From NCBI RefSeq assembly GCF_030362935.1, contig NZ_JAUCDY010000001.1, positions 1-64,000 of the forward strand: a stretch of DNA of 64,000 nt, in the 5' to 3' direction. The notes under the pieces were generated by a model, which did not search any database, was not told the origin of the DNA, and worked only from the letters and a program-made list of their open reading frames with translations. Position 1 is the stretch's first letter; the number at the start of each line of letters is the position of its first letter. A program made the position numbers and the translations under genes. This DNA comes from Thiopseudomonas acetoxidans (GTDB lineage: Bacteria; Pseudomonadota; Gammaproteobacteria; Pseudomonadales; Pseudomonadaceae). Below, piece after piece: positions 25,601 through 34,474 of this stretch.

Positions 25601-28600
25601 GCGCCCATCTACTAACTATCGACAGCACCGAGGCACAACTGCTGAAAGAAGCAGAGCAGCTAATGCGTGTTGGTGTGCAACAACTTGACAGCACGCCCAT
25701 GCAGCCCATTGCTGGCACTGATGAGCTGGTGGCTAAATTGCTGGAGCTGTTACAAGAGCGTTTAGATATTGTCAGCGTCAGTCAAGATGAAGCGGCAGGT
25801 ATTAAAAATGATCCACTGCTAATTACCCAGGTGATGGTAGAGGACTTGGATCTGCTGCTGGCTATGGATGAGCGTATTCATCAATGGCGTACAGAGGCGT
25901 TAGCCTTTGAGGTTCCGGTAGAGTTATTTGAAGAGTTAACTGAGTTACAGAACGCGGCACAAATGGCTGAAATCTCAGCCGTAAGTGAGCTGTGTGATGC
26001 ATTATTACGCCTGTATATTGCTTTAGATAATGGTCAAATCAACACGCATGATGAGCTATATAACTGCCTTGAACAGGCTCATTTGGCTTTAGTGAATATG
26101 CTTGATGAAGTGGCTGCAGCAGTACGAGTTACTGCACAGCCTGAGCTTATACAGCAATTAATGCTGCTGCTTGAGCAACCCGCAGAAGTCGTTGATAGCC
26201 AGCCTGCTGTAGAGCCAGAAGACCTACCAGATGAGTTGAGTTCGACAGCGGCTGAGTTTGTCTTAGACGCTGAGCAAGAAGCCGAGCAGCCTGAGGCGGA
26301 TACTACAGTTGAGTACAGTGAATTTGACGAGGAAATGGCGGAAATTTTCCTCGAAGAAGCGATGGACTTGCTAGAAAGTGCCAATAAAGCGCTAGAAAAG
26401 TGGCTGCAAGAAACAGACAACAGCATGCTGATGGCCGCCTTAATGCGAGATTTGCACACCCTGAAGGGCGGTGCGCGAATGGCAGAAATTAAACCCATTG
26501 GCGACTTGGCCCACGAGCTTGAGTTTATTTATGAGGGTTTGCTCGAAGGGCGCCTAGCAATCAATAACGGCATCGTTAAATTACTGCACCTTGCCCATGA
26601 CGAGCTAGCTGTGCAGTTGGAAGCACTGCAAGAGCAGCAACCACTGCATATGCCCGTTAAAATTATTGAGCAGTTAAACAACCTGCGTAACGGCATTAGT
26701 GTAGAGGCTATTCAGGATACGGCAGAAGCTAGCCATGCCGATGCTGATGTAGAAAAACATGTGGATGAGGAAGCGCGGGATTTAGATGCGCAGCTGGATT
26801 TAGAGCCGGATTTAGACTACGACCTGCAGCCGCAAGAACAAACGCACACAGCAACACAAGAGGTTTTAAGTAGCGCAAGACAGGATGCCGTAGACTTTGA
26901 GCGCGATCCTGAACTGGTAGAGATTTTCCTCGAGGAAGGGTTTGAGATTATTGAAAGCGTTACTGCATCTATGCAGAAATGGCTTGAAAACCCAGAAAAC
27001 CTCGTTGAAGTGGAAGCACTACAGCGCGACTTACACACCCTAAAGGGTGGTGCGCGCATGGCAGAAATCAGCGAGATTGGTGATCTAGCCCATGAATTAG
27101 AGTTTCTATATGAAGATTTTAGTGAGGGGAGGCTCAAAGCCAATGACAGCATCATAGCGCTGTTGCATAGATGCCATGATCGTCTGGCCAACATGCTAGA
27201 GGAAGTGCGTGATAATAAACCGCTTAGCGATGGACAGCTGCTAATTGAGCAAATCTGCTTGCTAAGGGAAAACCCTGATGCAGATCTGCAATCACTGGCT
27301 ACAGCGAGCGCGGAAAAAACCGTCGCAACCGCGAGCAGCGAGACCGTTGATGCTGATTTATTAGAAGTCTTCGTTGCCGATGCCAAAGAGCATCTACAAC
27401 AGCTGGCTGGCCGCATCGACAAGGCAACTACCACAGAACCGACACAACGCGCGCAGCTTATTAGCGACTGCTTAGCTGTATTAGCCAACTTGAAAAGTGG
27501 TGCACAGCTTGCTCAGCTGCCAGAAGTAGGCCGGCGATGTACACAGCTGGAGCACAGTTTGTCGCGTTTGGACGGAAGTGAAGCCAGTAACACTTCTGTA
27601 CAGCAAGGTTTAGAACAATTAACTGAAGAGATCAGTCATCTCGATGCTTTGTTAAACCGTTTATCACCGCAAGTAAAGCAGCCTGCTCAGCCTGAAAAGG
27701 TTCAGCTTATGCAGCAAAGTCTTGCGGCTGTAACCGCTGAAGACAGGCAATATGCTGATGATATTATTGCCCAGGCTTTACCCTTTGTGCGTAAAGCCCA
27801 ACAAGAAGCAGAAGAACGGGCAACACAAAGAACGTCACAAGAGCAGGTGCGAGTTCCTGCTGAGTTGCTTGAACAGCTGGTTAACCTTGCTGGTGAAACA
27901 TCTATTTTCCGCGCACGTGTTGAACAGCAAGTCAGTGATTTTGCTTTCACGCTCACTGATATGGAAGCAACGCTGGACAGAGTGCGGGATCAGCTGCGTC
28001 GTCTAGATACTGAAACACAGGCGCAGATTATTAGCCGTCACCAAGATGAAGCAGGGCAGGAAGGTTATGAAGATTTTGATCCACTGGAAATGGATCAGTA
28101 CTCACACCTGCAACAGCTTTCGCGCTCACTGTTTGAGTCGGCATCTGACTTATTGGATTTAAAAGAAACCCTAGTCTCAAAAACAAGAGACGCAGAAACG
28201 CTACTGCTGCAACAATCGCGCGTTAATACTGAACTGCAAGAGGGCTTAATGCGTACCCGCATGGTGCCGTTTGAGCGGATGCTGCCGCGTCTGCGCCGCA
28301 TTGTGCGTCAGGTAGCGGAAGAACTAGGTAAGCAGGTTGAGTTAAAAGTTGCGAACGCTGAAGGCGAGATGGACCGTTCCGTACTGGAGCGCATGGTCGC
28401 CCCTCTGGAACATATGCTAAGAAATGCCATAGGGCATGGAATAGAAACCGCCGCAGCCCGTAAAGCAGCAGGTAAGCCGGTCAAAGGTACTATCCGTCTG
28501 GAATTAAGTCGTGAAGGTGCAGATATCCTGCTGGTGATGAGTGACGATGGCGGCGGAATCAATTTGGCGGCCGTACGTAAAAAAGCGATTGAGCGTGGCT

Positions 28601-29676
28601 TGATGGCAGCTGATTCCAGCTTGACCGATCAAGAAGTCATGCAGTTTATTCTTAAGTCTGGATTCTCCACTGCAGCCACAATCACCCAGGTTTCTGGGCG
28701 TGGTGTCGGCATGGATGTGGTTGCCTCAGAAATTAAGCAAATTGGTGGCTCTATCAACATTGAGTCTGCAACCGGTTTAGGTACGCGCTTTGTTATTCGT
28801 CTACCTTTTACCGTTTCAGTGAACCGCGCGTTGATGGTGCTCACGGGCGATGATTTATATGCTGTGCCCTTAAACGTTATTGAAGGGATCGTACGGGTAT
28901 CGCCCTATGAGCTGGAGGCTTTGTACGAACAAGCACGCGTAGAAGGAGTGCCGCCACAGTATGAGTATGCCGGTCAAAACTATGAGCTACGCTATATCGG
29001 CGAGTTATTGCTCAATGGTCAGCAGCCCAAACTGGTGGGACAGGCGTTGCCACTTCCTGTGATTTTAGTGCGCTCTGAAGACCATGCCATTGCGGTACAG
29101 GTTGATGCCTTGGCAGGCTCACGGGAAATTGTGGTAAAAAGCCTAGGTCCGCAGTTTTCCAGTGTGTATGGTATCTCAGGAGCAACAATTCTAGGTGATG
29201 GTCGCGTAGTAGTCATTGTCGACCTGATGGCGACCATTCGTAACCTCTATGCGCGCAACAGTACCACACAATTGTTTGATGAGCGGGGCGCTGAGGAAAA
29301 ATCACGACAAAAACAGCTGCTCGTGATGATTGTGGATGACTCGGTTACGGTACGCAAAGTAACCTCTAGATTACTGGAGCGCCATGGGATGAGCGTAATG
29401 ACGGCTAAAGATGGGATGGACGCCATTACCCAGCTACAGGATCGTAAACCCGACATTATGTTGCTGGACATTGAAATGCCGCGTATGGATGGCTTTGAGG
29501 TTGCCACCCTGGTTAGACATGACCAGCAGCTGGCGGACTTACCCATTATTATGATTACCTCACGAACGGGTGAAAAACACCGCGAACGAGCCATGGCCAT
29601 TGGTGTTAATGAGTACTTAGGTAAGCCCTATCAAGAGGCTGAGCTGTTGCAAAAAATTGAAGGACTCACCACCTAA
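22666..29676 (+). CDS. chpA: ChpA, multi-phosphotransfer hybrid histidine kinase
   Basis: About 2336 residues, the central kinase of Pil-Chp. The N-terminal third holds Hpt-like helical bundles without a canonical site (IHQVHGTLQMVEF, LNQVRGGLIMIPL). Four canonical HTLKG sites follow at His746, His950, His1264 and His1457; the last two lie in near-duplicate modules. A degenerate bundle (NLKSGAQLAQL) comes next. The CheA core has N-box HMLRNAIGHGIE near 1920, SDDGGGIN and SGRGVGMDVV. A CheW domain and a receiver (Asp2268 in LLDIEMPRMDG) complete it. The start at 22666 (MGERHDYVALEW) has GGAG upstream; an ATG at 22651 is also possible. Confidence 0.96.
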   Translation: MGERHDYVALEWVKGEIAETLKQARQALEDYVENPEDSSRLSFCLTYIHQVHGTLQMVEFFGAALLAEEMEKLSQALLDNSVPNINEALEVMMQAILQLPLYLERIQTARRDLPMVILPLLNDLRAARDEKLLSETSLFNPAQQPDIQPLTQASLQRLDEQDLPALLRKLRQLQQVSLVGLLRNQDVERHLANMARVFSGLEKLSQGAPLQPLWQVALGLVEGLANKSLELSASVRTLLRQLDAELRKLVREQAGGLNHLPPADLLKNLLFYVAKTNPNSAHLQELHKLYRLTEALPSELLLDEERARMAGPDRGAMRSVVTALCEELVRIKDQLDLFVRSDRSNLDELLTLQQPLKQIADTLAVLGFAQPRKVILDQIEILQSIAQGARTIGDGTLMDIAGALLYLEATLTGMVGNPEDNTGEQALVPTTDVSQIHRVVFKEARTGLEQAKDGIIAFIASQWKHEHLQVVPEVLNQVRGGLIMIPLQRAADLVDSCRRYVQNELIEREQVPNWQDLDTLADAITSVEYYLERLYEDHESEGESILDVAEESLASLGYKPIERVQTIELAIDEPETQELELADLVQANAQLSIDTLEPELDDDFAQEYAAVEAQPVAEQDETQELEIELAAETEPKDIALADLMDLPDVELPQAAAPQTTTAEEEALSVKQILSAPSSALNPPSTQEVPLTLLPPPADEEAPDEELREIFIEEAEEVQEDIATYFPQWCAELQDKHALGELRRSFHTLKGSGRMVRALVLGELAWSIENLLNRIIENTVEPTPASVKVVAEVIKILPSLVEEFAQQQQRQRDDADRLANIAHALARNLPHPDFFEQDSESVSQQQEVIGPSADAVEQRQAELDSFATAQHEQTQDTAQAETDAADAVETEEVCLSESAAAVLVEAGLEPALIDIFINEALNHLKVLADFNKDCEKRVPRPVTDELQRSMHTLKGSAHMSGVGPVAVIVTPLEKLVKEYRAHLLTIDSTEAQLLKEAEQLMRVGVQQLDSTPMQPIAGTDELVAKLLELLQERLDIVSVSQDEAAGIKNDPLLITQVMVEDLDLLLAMDERIHQWRTEALAFEVPVELFEELTELQNAAQMAEISAVSELCDALLRLYIALDNGQINTHDELYNCLEQAHLALVNMLDEVAAAVRVTAQPELIQQLMLLLEQPAEVVDSQPAVEPEDLPDELSSTAAEFVLDAEQEAEQPEADTTVEYSEFDEEMAEIFLEEAMDLLESANKALEKWLQETDNSMLMAALMRDLHTLKGGARMAEIKPIGDLAHELEFIYEGLLEGRLAINNGIVKLLHLAHDELAVQLEALQEQQPLHMPVKIIEQLNNLRNGISVEAIQDTAEASHADADVEKHVDEEARDLDAQLDLEPDLDYDLQPQEQTHTATQEVLSSARQDAVDFERDPELVEIFLEEGFEIIESVTASMQKWLENPENLVEVEALQRDLHTLKGGARMAEISEIGDLAHELEFLYEDFSEGRLKANDSIIALLHRCHDRLANMLEEVRDNKPLSDGQLLIEQICLLRENPDADLQSLATASAEKTVATASSETVDADLLEVFVADAKEHLQQLAGRIDKATTTEPTQRAQLISDCLAVLANLKSGAQLAQLPEVGRRCTQLEHSLSRLDGSEASNTSVQQGLEQLTEEISHLDALLNRLSPQVKQPAQPEKVQLMQQSLAAVTAEDRQYADDIIAQALPFVRKAQQEAEERATQRTSQEQVRVPAELLEQLVNLAGETSIFRARVEQQVSDFAFTLTDMEATLDRVRDQLRRLDTETQAQIISRHQDEAGQEGYEDFDPLEMDQYSHLQQLSRSLFESASDLLDLKETLVSKTRDAETLLLQQSRVNTELQEGLMRTRMVPFERMLPRLRRIVRQVAEELGKQVELKVANAEGEMDRSVLERMVAPLEHMLRNAIGHGIETAAARKAAGKPVKGTIRLELSREGADILLVMSDDGGGINLAAVRKKAIERGLMAADSSLTDQEVMQFILKSGFSTAATITQVSGRGVGMDVVASEIKQIGGSINIESATGLGTRFVIRLPFTVSVNRALMVLTGDDLYAVPLNVIEGIVRVSPYELEALYEQARVEGVPPQYEYAGQNYELRYIGELLLNGQQPKLVGQALPLPVILVRSEDHAIAVQVDALAGSREIVVKSLGPQFSSVYGISGATILGDGRVVVIVDLMATIRNLYARNSTTQLFDERGAEEKSRQKQLLVMIVDDSVTVRKVTSRLLERHGMSVMTAKDGMDAITQLQDRKPDIMLLDIEMPRMDGFEVATLVRHDQQLADLPIIMITSRTGEKHRERAMAIGVNEYLGKPYQEAELLQKIEGLTT

Positions 29677-29693
29677 AGGAAAGGGTAAGATAA

Positions 29694-30719
29694 GTGACAG
29701 TGCGTGTAGCCGTGCTTGCAGATACCTCTTTACAGCGACATTTATTGCAGCAAGCTCTAAGTGCGCCAGGCTATAGTATCGAGCTCAATAGCGACCCGCA
29801 GCAGGTAAAGGTTGAGGAAATTGCCTCCTATCAGGTTGATGTGTGGCTGGTTAATTTACTGCAGACTGATGATGAGAAATGTCAGGTTTTAGAGCATCTT
29901 TACGAAACAGACACTCCGGTTCTGTTTGGTGAGGGGCAAGCGCCGGAGCGTCATTCTGAAGACTATCCACGCTGGGAGCGCAGCCTGCTGAGTAAGATTG
30001 ACCAGCTACTGCAAACAAAAGCCGGCCCCATCAACGCTCAAGCTAGCCACGCAGATTCAGCCTCGCAAGAACGCTTGTCGCTACCTGAGTCACTTGCGAA
30101 GCTCACGAGCAGCACAGGAAAGCCAGCTAGGGAAGTATGGCTGTTAGCAGCCTCGCTGGGTGGTCCTAACGCAGTAAAAGAGTTTTTGGACGTGTTACCT
30201 AGCGGCTTGCCCGTCGGCTTTATTTACGCCCAGCATATTGATGCGAGTTTTGAAGAGAAGCTGCCGCAAGCTGTCGGTCGACATAGCGAATGGCGGGTAC
30301 GTTTAGCGCAGCACTGTGAAGCCGTATACAGCGGTGAAGTGGTAGTAGTACCTGTGCAAAATGAATTAAATTTCACTGAAGCCGGTACCATCAATATTTT
30401 AGACAGTCCGTGGACAGGTGCTTACAGCCCTTCTATCGATCAGGTTATGCTTAACCTAACCCAGCGCTTTGCCCAGCGTAGTGGTGTCATCGTTTTCAGC
30501 GGTATGGGTGAAGATGGCAGCCGTGCCAGCGCTTACGCAAAAAAGCAAGGTGCTATTATTTGGGTGCAATCTGCAGAAAGCTGTGCCTGTCCAAGTATGC
30601 CAGACAGTATTCGTAAAGCCGGACATAGTAGTTATAGCTCTACGCCTAGAGGTTTGGCGATGGCTATGCTAAACCATTTAATACAACGCTATACGGCCAA
30701 TTCAATGAGGATTAGCTGA
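29694..30719 (+). CDS. chpB: ChpB, CheB-type methylesterase
   Basis: 341 residues. The C-terminal methylesterase domain has catalytic Ser in AASLGGPNAVKEF, His in YAQHIDASF and Asp in FSGMGEDGSRA. The N-terminal 110 residues look like a receiver remnant (VRVAVLADTSLQR, then VDVWLVNLLQ) with no phospho-acceptor Asp, so activation by phosphorylation is unlikely. It would remove methyl groups from PilJ. It starts at GTG after GGAAAGGG, and its TGA overlaps the chpC ATG by one base. Confidence 0.94.
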   Translation: MTVRVAVLADTSLQRHLLQQALSAPGYSIELNSDPQQVKVEEIASYQVDVWLVNLLQTDDEKCQVLEHLYETDTPVLFGEGQAPERHSEDYPRWERSLLSKIDQLLQTKAGPINAQASHADSASQERLSLPESLAKLTSSTGKPAREVWLLAASLGGPNAVKEFLDVLPSGLPVGFIYAQHIDASFEEKLPQAVGRHSEWRVRLAQHCEAVYSGEVVVVPVQNELNFTEAGTINILDSPWTGAYSPSIDQVMLNLTQRFAQRSGVIVFSGMGEDGSRASAYAKKQGAIIWVQSAESCACPSMPDSIRKAGHSSYSSTPRGLAMAMLNHLIQRYTANSMRIS

Positions 30720-31183
30720 TGACAGAACAAAACTTACCGCCATTTTTAACCTGTTTGCTGTTAAATGTGGCAGAGCGGAAAATGCTTGTGCCCAATACCG
30801 CAGTAGCGGAATTAGTACCCTATCGTAATGTTGAGACCATAGAACATGCGCCTCAATGGTTAATTGGTCAGCTTGAATGGCGAGGTTTGCGTTTACCGGT
30901 AATATCCTATGCGGTTTTATCCGAACAACCGGCGCAGGTGGATGAGCAGTCGCGGATTGTGATCGTTAATGCTATGGGCGCGCGACCTGATTTTCGCTTT
31001 TATGCGCTAGTGATTCAGGGCATTCCACGCACTCTTAGAGTGGATGCAGGCCTACTTGAAGACACCACATCCGAACTGGGTCAGTACGAGTTGCAAGCAG
31101 TTAAACAGCACGGAGAAACCCACTACATTCCAGATCTTCAGGCAATAGAAAACCTGATATTAGGCAGCGGCATAATTGGTTAG
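30719..31183 (+). CDS. chpC: ChpC, CheW-like adaptor
   Basis: 154 residues with a CheW-like fold: LLLNVAERKMLVPNTAVAEL, then LIGQLEWRGLRLPVISY and FYALVIQGIPRTLRVD. In P. aeruginosa ChpC is an accessory adaptor that may link other receptors to ChpA. It is the last gene of the cluster here; chpD (AraC-type regulator) and chpE (LysE-type exporter) do not follow. It is convergent with dgcP, 19 bases apart, with no hairpin in between. Confidence 0.92.
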   Translation: MTEQNLPPFLTCLLLNVAERKMLVPNTAVAELVPYRNVETIEHAPQWLIGQLEWRGLRLPVISYAVLSEQPAQVDEQSRIVIVNAMGARPDFRFYALVIQGIPRTLRVDAGLLEDTTSELGQYELQAVKQHGETHYIPDLQAIENLILGSGIIG

Positions 31184-31202
31184 TCAGCTTAAAATTAGCA
31201 GG

Positions 31203-32912
31203 TTATTCAACGAAGGGAGCGGAGCGTACAACCATATTGCGCCCTGCTTCTTTTGCTTTGTACAGAGCTTGGTCAATACGGGCAAAGGCGTGTTCTGTAG
31301 GCTCATTGGCATGCAGTTGGCCAATACCAGCGGAGAATGTAATTTGAATAGGCTCGCCCTTAAAATGGAACGGTGCCGTAGCAATGGACTCGCGGATTGT
31401 ATTTAACAGCCGCTCACCCTCATCAAGACGCGTGTCAGTCAGCAATAAAACAAATTCTTCACCGCCATAACGAGCTAAAAAATCAGTTCTGCGGATGGAT
31501 CTTTCCAGCTTGCTAGCAATGATTTTTAGTACCTTGTCTCCAGCTATATGTCCGTAGCTGTCGTTGACCCTCTTAAATAGATCGATGTCTATGATGGCGA
31601 GCAACAAGGGTTCGGCTGTGCGCGTCAAGCGTGTATGTTCAACCATCAAGCGCTCATCCCATGCAGCTCGATTGGCGATTCCGGTTAGCGGGTCAAGACG
31701 GGCTTTTTCCTGCTGTTCTTTAAGCTTTGAGCTGAGCTGCTTGGTTTCAGATTCCATTAAAACGAAACGCTCGCTTAAAGAGTTAAACCGGTCTAAAACG
31801 CTTTTTTCTACCTGCTTACGCTGTGTTTGATAGTTGCTAAGGGACTCAACAAACTCATTTAGGCGCTCATCCACTCGCAGTTTTAACGCTTCTAGGTCTG
31901 TGCTTTTTTGTACATCTTGATTCAGTGTTTTGACCTGAGCCTGCATTTGCGTATCGAACGTGTCGGCCACATTGACCGCCACCTGATAACTGTTCTGTGC
32001 TGTCTGCAGGCTTTCATTGACGTAGTTCAAGCGTTGGTTAAGCTGCTGTAAATAGCTACCGATCTCTTGGTGATTACTTGAATAAATAGCAATAACGAGG
32101 TTCGCCAATTCATCGAGAAGATCAGCCAGTTGAAAACAGTCGATGGTGCTCTGAAGTTTACTTTTTAGCGCATCAGCCACGCCTTGATTGTGCTGATTAA
32201 TGGGCAATTCAGAAATAAGCTGTAAAAGGGTTACCTGTATTTGCTCTACCACTTCGGCATGAGCACGATCATCTTCAGTCTGCGTGAACGCACAGTTGCC
32301 AGCAGGGTGTTCTACAACAGACTGTGCAATGCTGTCCGGGTGGATATGGCTGGCTGAAACAGGCTGCAGTGGTTTTTTTTGTTTGGTTAAAAAACGTTTT
32401 AGTAAGGATGTTTTTTCGGATTCAAGCTTTGGTTCTAATTCGGCGGGCTTGTTGAGTACTTGCCCCTGCAAATCGCTCAATTCCTGCAGTAAGTTGTGCA
32501 GGTTGTAGCTGCTAGCGATGGAAACTCGCAGGGCCGCTTGATACTTATGAAGCGCCTGAGTAATTTCATTGCTGGGCTTTTGTTGTAGTAAGTGATCGCA
32601 GAGCGTATGCAGAGCTTGTTGGATTTTTTCTAAGTGAAGCTGCTTCTTTTCATCCGCAGACACTAAGCGTAACTCAAACTCATCAATAATCTGCTCAAGG
32701 CGTTCTGCATCCAGTTCTCGACGCACAGCGCTGCGCAACTCTTTTAGCGAGCGGTCCAGCTTGGGATCCTGGCCTTCAGCTGCCAATATGCTGCGTACCA
32801 AAGCACGCTGCAGCAGAGCGATGTATTGGCTTTTACTGCTTTGTTTGGTTTCGAAATCAGTAAGTAACAGAATGTACTTTTCTTTCCAATTGCGACTGTC
32901 AGTGTTTGTCAT
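31203..32912 (-). CDS. dgcP: DgcP-type diguanylate cyclase
   Basis: 569 residues. The N-terminal part (NWKEKYILLLTDFETKQ, then RALVRSILAAEGQD) and long coiled coils to about residue 400 match Pseudomonas DgcP, a cyclase held at the poles through FimV. The C-terminal GGDEF domain has DPLTGIANRAAWDER, an active GGEEF near residue 483, and an RRTD inhibitory site five residues before it. It should make c-di-GMP with product inhibition. The operon with the EEP protein and dsbA matches P. aeruginosa PA5487-PA5489, which supports the name. Confidence 0.88.
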   Translation of the reverse strand: MTNTDSRNWKEKYILLLTDFETKQSSKSQYIALLQRALVRSILAAEGQDPKLDRSLKELRSAVRRELDAERLEQIIDEFELRLVSADEKKQLHLEKIQQALHTLCDHLLQQKPSNEITQALHKYQAALRVSIASSYNLHNLLQELSDLQGQVLNKPAELEPKLESEKTSLLKRFLTKQKKPLQPVSASHIHPDSIAQSVVEHPAGNCAFTQTEDDRAHAEVVEQIQVTLLQLISELPINQHNQGVADALKSKLQSTIDCFQLADLLDELANLVIAIYSSNHQEIGSYLQQLNQRLNYVNESLQTAQNSYQVAVNVADTFDTQMQAQVKTLNQDVQKSTDLEALKLRVDERLNEFVESLSNYQTQRKQVEKSVLDRFNSLSERFVLMESETKQLSSKLKEQQEKARLDPLTGIANRAAWDERLMVEHTRLTRTAEPLLLAIIDIDLFKRVNDSYGHIAGDKVLKIIASKLERSIRRTDFLARYGGEEFVLLLTDTRLDEGERLLNTIRESIATAPFHFKGEPIQITFSAGIGQLHANEPTEHAFARIDQALYKAKEAGRNMVVRSAPFVE

Positions 32913-32934
32913 AAGTGGTATGTATTCAGACCGG

Positions 32935-33768
32935 TTAGTGCTTCGCGCAAGGTAAGATTATTTCAGTTGCTACAGGCAGATGGTCCGAAATTGGTAAGGG
33001 AAGTACAGAAACTTGACCAATTTGCAGTCCTGAGCTAACCAGTATGTGATCCAAGCATTGTTGTGGATTCCAGCTAGGGAATGTAGCAATAGATTGCGGT
33101 GCCCGCAAATCTAAAGTGCGTAAAGGAGAACGATATAGCAGATCATCTACATGAGTATTGAGATCGCCCATTAATACGTAATGTCGATAATCCTGCACCA
33201 GCTCGCGTACATAACCTAGCTGTTGGTTCCGCACCTTTGTACCCAGTGCCAAATGCATCATCACTACAACTACAGCATCAGGGCCAGAACCTATTTGCAA
33301 CAAGATAGCACCACGCCCAGCAGGGCCGGGCAGTGGGTGGTCTTCTAAGCTGTGCACGTTGACCCGACTTAAGAGCCCGTTGCTGTGTTGCGCAAAGGGG
33401 CCCAAGTCACGATTGAGCTGTTGGTACCAATAGGGGAATTTGCCCAGCTGAGCGAGTTGCTGCACCTGATTGATATAGTTAGAGCGCAAGCTGCCACCAT
33501 CGGCTTCTTGGATGGCGACCAAGTCAAAATCATTGAGCATAAAGCCGATGCGCTGCAGATTCTTAAAGCGTTCTTGGTGTGGCAGTATGTGTTTCCAGCT
33601 GCGGGTAACATAATGCCAATAAGCGCCGGTACTGATGCCAACCTGAATATTAAAGCTTAACAGGCGCAGGGTTTCCTTGCCGTCAATGCAATAAGAGCTG
33701 GCTTCAGTGTTGTCAATTAAGCGACCAGTTTTGGCTTGGCGTAATTGCTTTTGGCGTGGCATCAGCAT
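32935..33768 (-). CDS. Endonuclease/exonuclease/phosphatase family protein
   Basis: 277 residues, EEP fold. Motifs: LLSFNIQVG (Asn), LVAIQEADGGS (metal Glu), VMMHLALGTK (His), LMGDLNTHVDD (catalytic Asp/Asn), LDHILVS and ISDHLPVATEI. The substrate cannot be told from sequence; DNA, RNA, phosphoinositide or c-di-nucleotide hydrolysis are all known in the fold. No signal peptide is visible. It sits between dgcP and dsbA with short gaps, the same order as in P. aeruginosa. Confidence 0.88.
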   Translation of the reverse strand: MLMPRQKQLRQAKTGRLIDNTEASSYCIDGKETLRLLSFNIQVGISTGAYWHYVTRSWKHILPHQERFKNLQRIGFMLNDFDLVAIQEADGGSLRSNYINQVQQLAQLGKFPYWYQQLNRDLGPFAQHSNGLLSRVNVHSLEDHPLPGPAGRGAILLQIGSGPDAVVVVMMHLALGTKVRNQQLGYVRELVQDYRHYVLMGDLNTHVDDLLYRSPLRTLDLRAPQSIATFPSWNPQQCLDHILVSSGLQIGQVSVLPLPISDHLPVATEIILPCAKH

Positions 33769-33782
33769 TTTTTTAGTAACCG

Positions 33783-34409
33783 CTAGTTATTGCGTTCGTG
33801 GTTAATTAAATAGTCAGCAACCTCTGTGGTTTCCTTTAAGCCGCCAGCGCTGGCAATGTCAAAGGTGTATTTACCATTAACCACTAGAGCGGGTACGCCG
33901 GAAATCTGATAAGCAATAGCCAAGCGCTTGGCTTTTTGTAGCTGACTTTTAACAGCAAAGGAATTCCAAGCTTTTTCAAAGCTGTCTTTATCTATGCCTT
34001 GCTTGACCACAAAGTCAGTTATTTCGGCTGCAGTGGCTAAGCGCTGCTTGTTGTTTTGAATGACATCAAAAATAACAGCATGTAACTGTTCGGTAGCACC
34101 GATGGCTTCAAGACTGTAATACAGCTGACCGTGTAAATTCCAGATACCGCCAAACATAGCAGGGACGCGGATAAAGTTTACATCTTCGGGCAGTTTTTTC
34201 TGCCATGCATCTAAGGTTGGTTCAAGCTGATAGCAGTGTGGGCAGCCATACCAGAATAAGGTGACTACTTCTATTTTGTCCGGCTCTTGTGTTGCGACAG
34301 GGCTGCGTAAACTAATGTAGTTTTTTCCTTCTTCAATAGGTTGAGCATGGGCGCTCGTAAATAAGAATAAACCGCACAGGGCAATCCAAGAAAACATAAT
34401 ATTACGCAT
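33783..34409 (-). CDS. dsbA: Thiol:disulfide interchange protein DsbA
   Basis: 208 residues with a signal peptide ending in TSAHA. The active site is FWYGCPHCYQLEP near residue 54, and the cis-Pro loop is ISGVPALVVNGKY. It oxidises cysteine pairs of exported proteins in the periplasm, including pilus components. It is likely the first gene of the dsbA-EEP-dgcP operon. Several neighbouring exported proteins in this window have paired cysteines. Confidence 0.95.
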   Translation of the reverse strand: MRNIMFSWIALCGLFLFTSAHAQPIEEGKNYISLRSPVATQEPDKIEVVTLFWYGCPHCYQLEPTLDAWQKKLPEDVNFIRVPAMFGGIWNLHGQLYYSLEAIGATEQLHAVIFDVIQNNKQRLATAAEITDFVVKQGIDKDSFEKAWNSFAVKSQLQKAKRLAIAYQISGVPALVVNGKYTFDIASAGGLKETTEVADYLINHERNN

Positions 34410-34474
34410 ACATACTCCAGTTTATTGTTAATTTAATGCTGTTAAATCAGGTGAGTGAGTTAAGGTTAAACCTA

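Noticed and set aside
26817..27488. A 223-codon minus-strand frame inside chpA
   Set aside because: Its Ser-rich composition is the antisense shadow of the chpA reading frame.
27336..27690. A further phosphotransfer domain in ChpA
   Set aside because: The bundle is there (NLKSGAQLAQL), but the histidine is absent, so I did not count it as an active site.
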